Shown piece after piece: positions 1 to 11,860 of a stretch of 40,383 nucleotides of DNA. Numbering within the stretch: position 1 is the first letter of the stretch; each line of letters opens with the position of its first letter. The notes beneath the pieces were generated by a model, which was given only the letters and a program-made list of their open reading frames with translations, searched no databases and was not told where the DNA came from. Origin of the DNA: Acanthaster planci (lineage: Eukaryota; Echinodermata; Asteroidea; Valvatida; Acanthasteridae); assembly GCF_001949145.1 (NCBI RefSeq), contig NW_019091387.1:2024734-2065116 (forward strand). The letters are read 5' to 3'. A program made the position numbers and the translations under genes.

Positions 1-2630
1 CGCCCAAGATGATGCGATAGCGAGATGGGGGTTAAATTGCATTAGTTTGCTTTGAGGTTTTAAAAGAAACCATGACAGACAAGGTATTCTCTAATACATT
101 TCATTTCCCTTACTTTCAAAATGTGTGTAAAATGCTCCCAAATGTATCCTCATCCCCAAAAAGGCCATGCATGATTACACGAATAAGTTTCAAATTTTGG
201 ACTCCCAAACCAAGCCAAACAAACCAAGCCAAAAATAAAATCAAAACCCAACAAAAAACAAAACTAAGTAAGTTGGCCATAAAAACCTTTTGTTTCTTTA
301 TTTTTCAAATGTTTTGTTCCTGGAGGAAAGCACCTTGCAATGCCCATAAAGATATGTGAATAATAATAATATTCATATATTATATAAGTATAAAAAATAA
401 TGAACCCTGCAGATTTATGGTGATCTGCCCTCTGCCCCATTTGAAATTTTGAAATGTACCGTACACAACCTATAAACAAGCTGGATTTCATCAACTTTCG
501 GTACCCCTCCTGAAAAAAAAATGTGTGCAGTGTGCAACTCCCTCCGACCCCTAGCAATTTACTCCCATTATGTCACTGGTACCGTGAGGCAGAAATCCTC
601 TTCTGAGGATTTCCTAGGAAATCAGACTCAGAAGAAAGGGCTTTGGGTGACATGCTTTCTTGTCACCCTTCACATTCAGGACTACTAAGGGGCAAAAGCT
701 AAAAATATCTTCATACAAAAGGTCATTAGAATTTTGACTGGTATATGCAACAATTACACAGTGATCAATGTATTTGAAAAATATGCATTCCTGTATAAAC
801 ACACAAACCATGTGGAAAGCCATGAGGCATACATTATGTATACATGTACAAACTTCAATACAGATGGGAAGGAAAACACAACATGGTCTTTCTACAGTTC
901 CAATATTAAAAAAATCACTCAAACCATGTTTGCCAGAAGAGTAACAGTGCACAGTGCTATTACAAGCACATGTATTTGCTTGTTATTTCAACAGGAACAA
1001 GTCTTAATAATGTACACGTATATGACTGGCAGATCTTTGTGGGGGGGGGCAGAGGGTGGGACACAGTGATGCATTGTTACCGGGAAGGCTTTGTGTTCAT
1101 GATGGCTGTAGAAGATTGCTCCCAAGTTGAACCAGCTTATGCTTAAATCAAGTGTTCCTGCATACCGCAAAACATCCAATCCCAACTATAAGCAGTATAT
1201 TGTGAAGTTGCTCACTAACAAGAACTCTTTTGCCTGCAAATGAACACCATGAATATGACCATATTTTCTCCCAGGGGCTACACATGTATGGATCTCTTTG
1301 CAGTTGACCACTGCTGTAACAAGCCCAACAGGGTCCATTAAACTGTTTAGTATCCACACTGATTAAAGCAGCCTCTCAACAGCAATGAAGAGACAGGCTG
1401 CTGGCGACTTTTTATCGGTGCTCTTGCATGTGACTGGCACACATTTCAACATAAAGTGGTTGTGTGTGCTTAGCATGTCTTACAGCAAAGTGTGCTTCAA
1501 CCTGCAAGCACAAGTGGTCATGAGTTCCGTCTCAAGGATAATTGCTGCATGTATATCTCTTGTTCCTACACAGAGTGGACAGCAATTGTTTAGTAAAGTG
1601 AACTTCAGTCACTGATGCTACTTGCCCATTCAAATGTGTGACATCCTGCCTCACAAATGTGATTGTCAAAAGTTTTAATTTAATTTTTTTCCCCAAAACT
1701 GCCATTTTACACACTAAAAATTGTGTTAAACATAAACAGAATGAAATTTTGAAAATTTTCTATACATGTTTCTTTGCTTCCATATTTCACTTTCTAGGTT
1801 CTGAATTAAGTTAGGCATTGTTATGTGTCCACTTATGGTTTATACACTTATTTTATCTCTTCTCTTGAGTTATCAGTTTACCTGTTACATTTTATTTATT
1901 TGCCTATGTTTGCCTATATTTTCTTGCCATACTTGCTTTCACCTGTATTTGAGTCCAACGTAAAACTGAAATTATCCCTACATGAACACTGAAAATAAAG
2001 ACAATTCAGAAAGCTTTAACAATTTTTTTGCTGTCTTGTTTGTTTGGAACAAATTATTGCAAACCTTAGAGATATGAGTCTAGTCATTTCTATTCTATAT
2101 CATGGCATGCCTGATGGTTGGAGTATTCTTGGGGGTTGTAACAATCAAGTATTGAAAGCCAAAACTGTCGTCCAAAATTCCTTGCTCATCCCAAATATAG
2201 CTAAATGCATTCCGTACACTCTTCAAAATTTCTTGTAGAATGAGTATGGTATGTTCAACAGGCTCAGTGATAAGCAATGAACAGTGACTATAAATAGTCT
2301 CAACAGGGACAATGACAAAAGTTGAATAGACACTTGAATATTATTTCTCTCTTACACCTTTGCTGAGATGCTATGCTTGGACCATTAGTGTGAAGGAGAG
2401 AATGTCTTTGTTAGGTATACATGTAGTTCTTTTATTAGGAATTAGGTTGTAGGCCCCTACAATATCTGTTTAACAAGGTAGTCCCCCGCTGCAGTGCCAG
2501 CATTGTTATCATGCAATGTTACCTGCTGTGCCTACACAGATTCCAAATCTGGCCTGTATTTGCTCAAGGACTAGGCAAAAATGTAGTTGGCGTGGCAATC
2601 TACATGAAGGGAAAGCTAACTGCAAGTTAA
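1..2630. other. Left flank, no supported exon
   Basis: AT-rich sequence with many short open frames, none of which resembles a known family or carries convincing splice signals. It lies beyond the poly(A) signal of the minus-strand CDKL5-like gene. A plus-strand AATAAA at 1994-1999 raises the possibility that part of it is the 3' untranslated region of a gene entering from the left. Confidence 0.5.
1994..1999 (+). terminator. Possible poly(A) signal of a plus-strand transcript
   Basis: A canonical AATAAA is followed after about 25 bases by a T/GT-rich stretch (tttttttgctgtcttgtttg), the usual animal cleavage layout. No coding exon was recognised upstream within the window, so the transcript itself is inferred. 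If real, it would end about 600 bases from the end of the minus-strand gene, as a convergent pair. Confidence 0.3.
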
Positions 2631-2637
2631 ATAATAA

Positions 2638-2643
2638 TTTATT
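2638..2643 (-). terminator. CDKL5: Poly(A) signal of the CDKL5-like gene
   Basis: On the minus strand AATAAA occurs about 125 bases after the stop codon at 2766-2768, giving a short 3' untranslated region. A second AATAAA lies further downstream at about 2431-2436. Which one is used cannot be decided from sequence. Confidence 0.5.
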
Positions 2644-2765
2644 GTGGGAGATATGGTATCCACACTTTCATTTGTATTCATTTACAGAGTTTGCTAAAGA
2701 GCTGTTTATGCCAGGGAGTACGGCTTCATGCTAAGCACAAATAAGATGTGATGGTACGTAGCAGT

Positions 2766-3143
2766 TTAGAATGGACCATCTCTAAAATCAGGCAGACTTG
2801 GAAATCGTTCCCCTCGGGTACTCTTGAGTGGCATCAAAGAGTGTCCAGGGCTCTTGCTCAATGTAGTTCTATCAGGTGCCACAACACCCTCTAATGCTGT
2901 TTGCATTCCATGTGTCCAATGACTAGCATGCTCCGTAATGTTTTCTGCATCAGATTTGGAGTGCTTGCAGCAGACATACGGGTTGCTGTGGTGTTGCTGG
3001 TGGTGGTATGTAACACAGACATCAGAAACTTTGCGTGTGACATTTGTATTTGCTGTGCCTGTACCAGAAAGGGAAGGGAGTTGCTTCTGGATTGGATACA
3101 GGTAGGGCTCTCGGGAACGCTGAAAACCTCCAGAAAGTCGATT
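2766..3143 (-). CDS. CDKL5: CDKL5-like gene, last coding exon (C-terminal tail)
   Basis: Begins after a strong acceptor (tatttttgttggcag) and reads 125 residues in phase 0 to a stop. The exon is rich in Ser, Thr, His and Pro and has no folded domain I recognise. Its last residues, RGERFPSLPDFRDGPF, resemble the end of vertebrate CDKL5 as I recall it (RSRMPNLNDLKE), with the same R-x-R-hydrophobic-P-x-L-x-D spacing. This is the best evidence that it belongs to the same gene. The preceding exon (6918-6799) also ends in phase 0, so the join is consistent. In vertebrates the tail governs localisation and stability of the kinase. Function here is inferred. A separate short gene cannot be excluded without transcript data. 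Confidence 0.75.
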   Translation of the reverse strand, partial: NRLSGGFQRSREPYLYPIQKQLPSLSGTGTANTNVTRKVSDVCVTYHHQQHHSNPYVCCKHSKSDAENITEHASHWTHGMQTALEGVVAPDRTTLSKSPGHSLMPLKSTRGERFPSLPDFRDGPF

Positions 3144-6136
3144 CTGCCAACAAAAATACATTTGGAAACATAATGAGGCATGCATGTGAAAAACTTTTTA
3201 AACACAGTTACAGACAAGCCTTTCTATTTGGCTTCTCTGCTTATTTGGGGGCAATTTTCTGCGTAACTGGGTTATTCTATAAATTCAGCGTCCAAAGGTG
3301 TGACATTGAAATGTCACCAAAATTGATTTCAAACTATTTCTATTTGTTTGACAAGTAATTTGCATTGATTCATCACTCTTGGAAATTAGAGAATGCATTC
3401 TGAATTCACAAAATCATATGGTAGATGTGAAAGGGACACAAAAAAACTGGACTTCCTAATTTACAGAAAGAACCAATTGTGAAAAGCCTTACTCTGCCTG
3501 TTCTCAACAAAAACCCATTCACTTTGAACACACTTTTCTCGCCTGGGACTTTGACTTCAAACAAACTCATATCCCAACAAAACTTTACCTAGGTAAAAGA
3601 CCCTACAAAGATTTCCTTTTTGGATGCATGGTGTCAGGATGACGTCATCACATGGTTTATTATGAACTTTTGTATATTTAGTTTAGCCCACAGACTTTGT
3701 ACATAGATTTCAAGGGGCCTCTTTGATCACTTTGTAACATTGCATATTAATCAAAGTTACACCAACTAAAGATGGTGCTGAAGAAACAATGTCATAAGAA
3801 AGTCATCAGTTGTAAAATTACAGGCAATTAGAATTTTATATGTTTAATCTTTAAAAAAAAATCTGTATACATTCAACAATGACTTCCTGCAACTTGCTAT
3901 TTGTGCCAAGTTGTAGAGTAACTTGAGGTCTTCATTTTTTGCCCAGTAGGTATAATCAATCACATGCCCCTTGCTTCTGGCCAAAACCAGTCAAAACACG
4001 AAGCGGCTTATTATTTAAAACTGGTGATATTAACTTGCTTTCAATAGTGTTAGTCTCTCTCTCTGGCCGAATATTATTCTTCAACACATGTACTGGTGAC
4101 GTCATGATTTTCTTGAGCGCCCTCTAGAGGTAGCTTGAAAAATGCACATTGAATCAAGTTTGTGGCGAAGTTTACATAATTGCTTGAAAATTGGCGTATA
4201 TGATGACCTTAATGCAAACAAAGCATATGCCAAGCTTGACAGTGGTAACGTCATCACAGACTAGAAGTTACAAAAAAAGACTCCTAATTTTTAAAAAATT
4301 GTTACAAATCAATATTGAGAGTTATTATCTGGAATTGCCCATCAAATGATGGAATAAATATCGGTATTCATTGTGCAAGGCTTTAATCTTGTCTTATTGT
4401 TAATTTACGCGACCCACCCATGATAAAAAGTCCCTAAAACCAGTCCAGTTCCTACCAACCTAAAACAAAAGCCTTTATTATCGGCAGTTATACTAACAAC
4501 AAGAAAAACCTACACAGAATAACACAGAAATATTTTTAAATATTACAAATTGATTATTTTTGTAGTGTAACTTCTTTTGAAAGGAAAAAAATACAGAAAT
4601 CATTCTACAAATCTAAATTACAAATCAAAACTACAAATCCGACATCCATGAAACTCTCCATGCACTCAACGACAATGGTGTTGCTGGGGGGGCCACACAC
4701 ACCCCCATAAAAAATATTCAACCTCCCAGTCACCCCCTCCACTTGATGTGATTATGATTGTGTACACGTATATGTTAACATCCACTCAGCTCCCACACTC
4801 CCTCCACCCTGTGCTCAGAATCCTGGCTACAAGGCCTCTGAAAGAGGAATATGTTGTGGGTGAAACTTTACATGATGTCATTATGACATTATTGCTGGTC
4901 ATGTCGCTTAATCTTAAATGTGCACATTTTAAGGGCCTGTTACTAAACAATAGTAGGTTGCATTGATTTCAATCATGTTCATAAACCAGATATCTATCTG
5001 TCTGATAGAAGAAAATTCAGATAGAGAATGACGACTTGATCAGGAGTCACATGACGTTATTTTAGACAAATTTTAAAAAGTACACCTTTTAAGGACCTAT
5101 AACTAGAGAACCTTATCTCTGATTACTTTCAATTATTGTATGTGGGTCGAATGGGATGTGTTATAATAATAAACTCAAGATGGCATAATTATGATGTGAA
5201 GGTGCTTAGCTTGTGCAAGTGTTCATACTGGCAACCAGCCTATTAAAACACTCTATAGGCCATCCATCACTTCCCCTTCCAAAGCCTATATCCCTTCAGA
5301 TTGAAATACATGTATATGAAGTCCTATGACCATGTTAAAATGGAAAATATGACAAAAATATGGTCTTACACAAAAATGAAGTTATGATGATGTCATTATT
5401 GGTCATGTGCTGTTATTTATGTGTGAATGTTAAGCTGCTGTATCTCATGAACGGTCTGTCTATTTGGGATGAATCTACGTATGCAGGCATATCCTTCAGT
5501 AGATATATGGGTTGTTTGAAAAATATTTTGACCCTCATTATGGTGACTTAAAAACTGGAATGTTGGATTTGTAATCCTGGAAATAATACTGGTTTGTTTG
5601 ATGAATATGAAATTTAATTGATAGGTAGAATCTGAAGTTTTGATCATATAACTATATCTTTGAATATTTTGTATTTTTAAATTAAAATCCACTTGAAACT
5701 TGAAAACTTAAAAATCAGTTTGTTGTGCATATGTCACCCACAGTGATGCAGCAATGAGATCATTATGCAATTTTGGTTAATTTGTTAATCTTTTACCAAG
5801 TCCTACACGTACGTTTCCTAGTCGGGTCCAAAACTGGTTATCCATATAAGACCTGGCCAATACAATGATTCTGTTAATGGTTTATAATGGATGGGATCAC
5901 GATTACATCATGATGTGATCCTTTGTAAATTTTAAAATCTATACACAACTTCCATGTTTGTCAGCAACAAGTTTACTTCTTTCTCAGAAACTGATACGCA
6001 AAACCTCCTTATGATCTGTTGTAAAAAGATATGGACCTCTAATTTGCTTCTAAAGTTGAATGTAGGCTGAGAGTTATGACTTGGTATGCTTGGATTAATG
6101 CACTGGCAAACATAAAAAGTGAAGGTACACATTAAC
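3144..6136. other. Last intron of the CDKL5-like gene, left part
   Basis: No coding exon seen. It contains CRE-like TGACGTCA palindromes at 3640-3647 and 4097-4104 and a near match (TAACGTCA) at 4246-4253. Around 4870-5560 lie diverged copies of a repeat (see separate entry). Otherwise unremarkable AT-rich intronic DNA. Confidence 0.5.
4870..5560. repeat. Diverged interspersed or tandem repeat copies
   Basis: Three neighbouring segments share a layout: a gtcattatt/ggtcatg-type start, then gt-cac--tttaagg-cct-t-act, then a match to 'tctcatgaacggtctgtc'-like text. The cac-ttttaagg core occurs at about 4921-4945 and 5081-5105; the third segment (5386-5550) shares the atgatgtcattattggtcatg start. 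Similarity is patchy, and the unit ends are not defined. Confidence 0.35.
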
Positions 6137-6710
6137 TTAACCACTCCCTGCCGGGCGACCCATTTTCGAGTACATAGGCTTTATATGAAGAGCCAGGGAG
6201 CCTGAAACTGGGACAACAGAGTTGGGCCTTATAACAAAAGACCATGCTCCGCACAAAAGACTGAGCTGCTGGGCATTACCTACAGTTTTTCACTCTCAAT
6301 AGTGGAGATAATCCAGCCTTGTTTTGAAACAGTATACCATGGTTTGAGGCATTTAGAACGGATTACCACTGGGGACAAAAGCGCTCCACCACCACAGCGA
6401 TGAGCCACTCAGCAACGCTGCACGCTAATCTGGCCCCTATTGAAAAGAGGTCAGCAGTGCACTGTGCTGGTTTAGGGAACAAAAAAAATCTTACGTAACA
6501 CCGCACAATCTGGGCTCTTTTTCCTAGGCTGCAAGCCTAGCTGAAATATTCCAAAGTCAATGAAGGTTAACTGTCAGCTTTAGAGTAGTGTCCAAAGAGT
6601 CCTTCATGTAGGAAATGAAGTTTTTGAAGAATTTTGAAAACGGAAAATCTTGAAAAGGACCTGGCACCTTGTCTTGCTCAAGAAAAATCCACCCGGCAGC
6701 AACTGGTTAA
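6137..6710 (+). mobile_element. TTAA-flanked MITE, complete copy 1
   Basis: A 566-bp element with imperfect terminal inverted repeats. The left end reads CCACTCCCTGCCGGG and the right end, inverted, reads CCAGTTGCTGCCGGG. It is flanked directly by TTAA on both sides (6137-6140 and 6707-6710), and TTAA duplication is the hallmark of piggyBac-superfamily insertion. It has no coding capacity. Two relatives lie at 28879-29423 (inverted) and 40101 to the window end. It sits in the last intron, between the exons at 3143 and 6799. Confidence 0.85.
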
Positions 6711-6798
6711 CAGGAACATCTGTATAAATTTATATTTTTTTCATAAATGAGCATTCGCAATCAAATGAGTATCAATGAACCACTTCCAAAACATCTAC

Positions 6799-6918
6799 CT
6801 TGTCTGCTGTGGGTGTTTGGTTTAGTTTCCTGTGGGACTTAGGTTGTTCTCGATGGGCATAGATGTTTGGTTGCAAAGCAAGACGCTCGGTTTTTGAAAC
6901 ATCTCCTGTGATTAAATA
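6799..6918 (-). CDS. CDKL5: CDKL5-like gene, penultimate exon
   Basis: A 120-bp, 40-codon exon, phase 0 at both ends. The acceptor has a strong pyrimidine tract (tttgttctatttttctgtcag). The donor AAG|gtagat is acceptable but not ideal. The coding text (YLITGDVSKTERLALQ... to ...LNQTPTADK) is hydrophilic and basic, like the rest of the tail. If the donor is skipped, translation runs eight more codons to a stop at 6772. That would give an alternative C terminus lacking the conserved end encoded at 2766-3143. No known domain. Membership in the gene is inferred from phase, strand and position. Confidence 0.62.
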
Positions 6919-7009
6919 CTGACAGAAAAATAGAACAAATGTAGCCAAATAAGAACAATAACAAATTTGACTCAAATCAAACAAAACTAGCAAGAAATAA
7001 GAAAAGAAC

Positions 7010-7204
7010 CTGCATGTCAAGAGTTTTGTTAGCATTGAAGGGCACTGAAAAGTATTGACTTCCAGAAGTTTTGTCCATATAATTTGGGCTATTAGAGCTT
7101 CTCTTATGATTTGCCACATACTTGATTGATCCATGTGAATACCTCCTACCATATGAACTTGTTGTAGTTGATAATTCTGCACCCCATTCAAAGTACAAAG
7201 CCTT
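7010..7204 (-). CDS. CDKL5: CDKL5-like gene, tail exon
   Basis: A 195-bp, 65-codon open exon between acceptor gatacttag and donor CAG|gttctt, phase 0 on both sides. It reads KALYFEWGAELSTTTSSYGR and continues through a Ser/Asn/Tyr-rich stretch ending NKTLDMQ. It joins in frame to the exon at 6918-6799, and upstream to the phase-0 end of the exon at 12447. No recognised domain; it looks like disordered kinase tail. The donor is weak (GTTCTT), so the 3' boundary is less sure than the frame. Confidence 0.6.
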
Positions 7205-7699
7205 CTAAGTATCAAAGCAATAATGCCACACATCTGAAAGATACTTGTTTGTTGAATGGAAGGTTTTTAATGTTCATGGGAATTAACAAGTCTCACCAAT
7301 TGATTCTTTTTCTTCTTTCTTTTACTCGATTTGACTTCTCTCCACTGACCATGAACAGTATTATCTTTGAGAAACTTTCTGCAATCAGAAAAATATTCTT
7401 GTTATATTTTAAATTAGTATTTATTGATTTTCTTATCCTTTTTACCAAGGTAGCCTGTTCAGAACTGGTTTTCCACAGGGCCCTGGGACAAACAAACATA
7501 TTGCATGTACAAGAATGCAACAATAATACAATGAAAACAACATTTACATCAACAAACACCTAAAATCATCAAAACAGTAATAAGGAAAAAATCCACATAA
7601 ATAAACGAGGTACAAAAAGACTTGTCAAATTAAATTACATATTTATATAAAATGTATAAAAATATTTGAAAATATAAAACAATACAAACATTACTAAGG

Positions 7700-9005
7700 T
7701 CGAACTAAATTATGAAGTTTGTGTTAAAAAGTAGTCAATCATAGATTTCTTAAAACATCCACAGAGGGAGATCTGATATTGAGATGTAAACTGTTTAACA
7801 TTGACAAACCTTTTGCAAATGGGCTGTACTTAAAACAATCTGATTTAAACTTGGGAATCTTCAAACAATCTGACACTGACTGCCTCGTTGTGTGGCTGTG
7901 AATACTGGAAAGTTTAATGATATTGTTGGTTAGGTAACTACATGTAACTAGGGACACGATCATGGATATACTTATACATGAAGACTGCCTTTAGATAAAG
8001 AAATTGTAATTCATCCATTAATTTGCTCCCTGATGTGTTAAATCCTTTACCTGGAATTATTCTGACAGTGTTCTTCTGTAACTTGACAAGTTAGAGTGCT
8101 TTTTGAAATGGGCAGACCAGTCAAAATGTGGTAAAATAAAAGAATTATAATGAAGTTTAAGAGAGCTCAGTGGTAAAAATAGTTTGACTCATCTGAGCAT
8201 ACTCAGTTTTGCCTGGACTGTACTCGCAACTTTGTTAACGTGATCGGACCAATTAAATTCTTCGTCAATAATAAATCCAAGACATTTTGTCTAAACAACC
8301 TGATTCGGCACATGATCATTAATCTCTACCAGAAATGTTACAGTGCCTAACTTGTGTTGACTTTTCATGATTTAAAACAAGATGATGTGCATTCAACCAG
8401 TTAGAAATGCCACTTAGCACAAAAATATAATATCTGTTCAATTTCTGAAGACGTTTAAAGGGTCACATCATCTGCATACATATCAATTATCCCTTCACTG
8501 ACTGTACTTGGTAAGGTATTTACATAAATTGTAAAGAAGAGGGCCAAGAACAGATTAGAAAATTTGTTCTTCAAAGAAACTCTCTGTGTACGTCTACACA
8601 AGTAGCAAGCAAACCAACTCATTTAAGTTCTTCGAGAAGCCAAGTGAAACCTATTTACATAGCAGAATGTCATTATTGATGGTATCCAAGGCCTTTCAGA
8701 GGTCGGAATGAAAGCAACACCAGTCAAGTCTCCACTATCAACATTTCTGCTCCACTGAGTAACAATTTCTGTATGGTAATAGTGGAGTGTTGAGAATGAA
8801 AGCCAAATTGATCAGAATGTATAAGCCATCATTTACAGACTCATATAATTGTTTGTAAACTGCAAGACAGAGATATTAGATTTATCACCTCATTTACACA
8901 ATGACAAAACTAAAGCCTTCATAATATTGGGAACTCTACTATTAATTAAAGATAAATTAATAATATTGGTCAGTGAAGGAAGAATAGCCAGTAAAACAAT
9001 TTCAA
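7700..9005 (-). pseudogene. Decayed CR1/L2-like LINE reverse transcriptase
   Basis: Read on the minus strand, several blocks of a non-LTR reverse transcriptase appear in order. Before the palm comes TNIINLSLINSRVPNIMKA (about 8975-8905). Motif A is DL-KALDTINNDILL (about 8690-8650). The catalytic motif C is MYADDVTL (about 8475-8452). The end of the ORF, HTTRQS...CLKIPK...FKYSP...LNIRSPS (about 7920-7740), is the usual LINE tail. Frameshifts and stops separate the blocks, so it is dead. The 5' part is replaced or interrupted by the 48/49-bp tandem array. It lies in an intron of the CDKL5-like gene, in the same orientation. Confidence 0.85.
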
Positions 9006-9628
9006 GGAGCCGGCAGCTGATCTGAGGGAAGAATAGTCGGTAAAGCAATTTCAAGGAGCCGGCAACTGATCTGAGGGAAGAATAGCTGGAGGGCAATGTC
9101 AAGGAACCGGCAGGTGATCTGAGGAAAGAATAGCCAGTAAATCAATTTCAAGGAGCCGGCAGCTGATCTGAGGAAAGAATAGCTGGAAGGCAATGTCAAG
9201 GAACCGGCAGGTGATCTGAGGAAAGAATAGCCAGTAAAGCAATTTCAAGGAACCGGCAGGTGATCTGAGGAAAGAATAGCCAGTAAAGCAATTTCAAGGA
9301 GCCGGCAACTGATCTGAGGGAAGAATAGCTGGAAGGCAATGTCAAGGAACCGGCAGGTGATCTGAGGAAAGAATAGCCAGTAAAGCAATTTCAAGGAGCC
9401 GGCAGCTGATCTGAGGGAAGAATAGCTGGAAGGCAATGTCAAGGAACCGGCAGGTGATCTGAGGAAAGAATAGCCAGTAAAGCAATGTCAAGGAACCGGC
9501 AGGTGATCTGAGGAAAGAATAGCCAGTAAAGCAATTTCAAGGAGCCGGCAGCTGATCTGAGGGAAGAATAGCTGGGAGGCAATGTCAAGGAACCGGCAGG
9601 TGATCTGAGGAAAGAATAGCCAGTAAAG
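8976..9628. repeat. 48/49-bp tandem array with five-unit higher-order period
   Basis: Units start at 9006, 9055, 9103, 9152, 9200, 9249, 9298, 9346, 9395, 9443, 9492, 9541 and 9589, with a partial unit before 9006. Two unit types exist. A is 48 bp and ends gctggaaggcaatgtcaa. B is 49 bp and ends ccagtaaagcaatttcaa. From 9055 the order is ABABB ABABB AB, a 243-bp higher-order repeat. The A units at 9055 and 9298 share the variant ggcaact, while those at 9152 and 9395 have ggcagct, supporting amplification of a five-unit block. On the minus strand the unit reads like DQLPA-RLLEIAL-AILPS, the residues expected just before TNIINLSL in the LINE. Confidence 0.95.
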
Positions 9629-11512
9629 GTCTGCCACTAAAATAAGCTACATTGATTTGTTGCATCCACTGGGACATGGTGATGATGCAAAACCTGTGGA
9701 AAAAAGTTAATGGAAGAAGAGCATAGTGATCAAGATTTTCTCGAAAAAGACAACAGTTGGGAAGTGAGATTACAGGTGTTACTGTATATCTTTAGTCATT
9801 GTGATGGCAAAATATTGTTTTCCAGTGGCTACAATACGTTTATTCACTCAGAATGTATAATAACAAAAGGCTGGGTTACAGAAGCTACATGTTCAAAGAA
9901 ACAAAGAAGAAAGAAAAATCCAAAGTAAATTCGAAAATCCCACCAAAGTAATGCATGTAATCAAAAGGGAAACAGCTAATATTCTTTAACAAGAACCTAA
10001 TCCTCCTGCCTGCTGTTTATGAACACTCAACTATAGACCTTGGAAGGCATGGCTGTCCCACCCAGAGAAGAGAGATGTGCAGTGACAACATATCAATTAT
10101 TGCTTCAGTATGTATATGCAGTACATGCAATATAACTACTCAGCACCAGAACCACAATATCGTTATCATCTATACAAATCTTTTAAGCAATAAAACAAAG
10201 CTAAGAGTTGAGACAACATTTAATTATACAGCACTAAGGTTTCTGCCTCAATGAACAAGACTTAGCATAGCAAATAGCACTAAGGGTAAGAGTTCTGCAC
10301 GTATGCATAAAGAATAATTGAAATGGCACAATGGCTTTTCATGAATGAACTGAAAGAATCTTTGTACAAACATCAAGTCTATCATTCCTGCTGGCAAAGC
10401 AAATTCATTACACATTTTCAAGATCAAGATTTCAAGAAAATACAGTTCCACCACGCGACCATCGTAAAATAACTAGAACCTTCAGTTACACTTAGGAAGC
10501 CAAACAGCAGACCAAATCAAGGCATTAATAACAATGTGATCTCAAGTCTTCCAAACACTAGGAATTTTAACTCTGAAAAGACTCACGTGCAACTATATAC
10601 ACTGGACAAAACCAAAAATCAATGCAGAAACTGGAAGTCAATGAATCCCAAATACTTTCAAGAAACTGGAAATCTGTGAACGTAACTAGAAACTACCTGA
10701 GGAATCTTCACTGCAATAAAGTAGTCTCTGGACCTTGTATGCACTTAAAATACAATATTAGAAGCACTTCTTCAAATAATAAAAATGCAAATTCACCTGC
10801 AGATCCTCAAAGAAACTTTCTGAATATAGACTGAGGACTTGGTGGTCAACCAATGGCACAAGTGGAAAATACATGTGTGCATGTACAGGTACTAGGTTAG
10901 TATCAGAATGATGATGTGGCAAGATGAGCAACAAGGACCAAAAGACAGTGCTACAGGAAACGGCCTGTGGTTTACCTCATTGACTATTCATGATGTTTAC
11001 TTTGAAGTGTCTCTCAACCTGTTGCAAAGGCATGTATAGAGTCAACCCAAACCTAATGAATACGTGTAAGGCATTACTTAAACAAAAAATGTGAAACACA
11101 CAAGCTAATCAAAACACACTAAACAATGAAAAAAAAATCCTAGCCACAACAGTAAATGTTTGTTTTCTAGAACAAAATATCTTTTACAACATACATCTAG
11201 TAGGATGAAATTGGCATGAGAAATAAAATTGAGAAACAGACCGTACGTTGAGCATGCCCATATGATAAAGAGGATTTTTAGTCACATGATTTTTGACAGT
11301 CAACGTTCAATTTACACACATGTGCGCGGAATGCACACACTTTTGAAGTCTCTCAACATTGAGGCATATATGACACTGCCAACAGATATACATGATTTGA
11401 GAATACATGTGCCTCCATGGATATGGTCCGCTTTGTGCAATCACCTGATGATCACATGAAAAACCTCTGACTACTGTGACAAATTCTCAACTGCTTGTAA
11501 GAGAGGATAGTA
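9629..11512. other. Intronic sequence, nothing recognised
   Basis: AT-rich sequence with only short chance frames, and no exon-like stretch with matching splice signals on the minus strand. There are no clear repeats until the 40-bp array begins. Confidence 0.45.
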
Positions 11513-11860
11513 CTGACTTTACAGTTTATTATATTTATATTATTTTTATATGTGCGCTTTACAGTTTATTATATCTATATTATATTTATAGGTGCACTTT
11601 GCAGTTTATTATATGTATATTATATTTACAGGTGCACTTTGCAGTTTACTATATTTATATCATATTTATAGGGCACTTTGCAGTTTATTATATTCATGTT
11701 ATATTTATAGGTGCACTTTGCAGTTTATTATATTTATATCATATTTATAGGTGCACTTTACAGTTTATTATATCTATATTATATTTATACGTGCACTTTA
11801 CAGTTTATGACATTTATATTATATTTAAACGTGCACTTTGCAGTTTATTATATTTTATTG
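11513..11860. repeat. 40-bp AT-rich tandem array, nine copies
   Basis: The motif cagtttattatat...gtgcacttt repeats with starts at 11522, 11562, 11602, 11642, 11681, 11721, 11761, 11801 and 11841. The period is 40 bp, with a single 39-bp unit. No stop occurs in the plus-strand frame, so a 137-codon open frame (11476-11889) runs through it, cycling through three translations because 40 is not a multiple of 3. That open frame is a by-product of the repeat, not a gene. Each unit carries a GTGCAC palindrome. Confidence 0.95.

Noticed and set aside
9002-9442. Repeated minus-strand frames MTLPSSYSSLRSAAGSLK...
   Set aside because: They are translations of the 48/49-bp tandem array.
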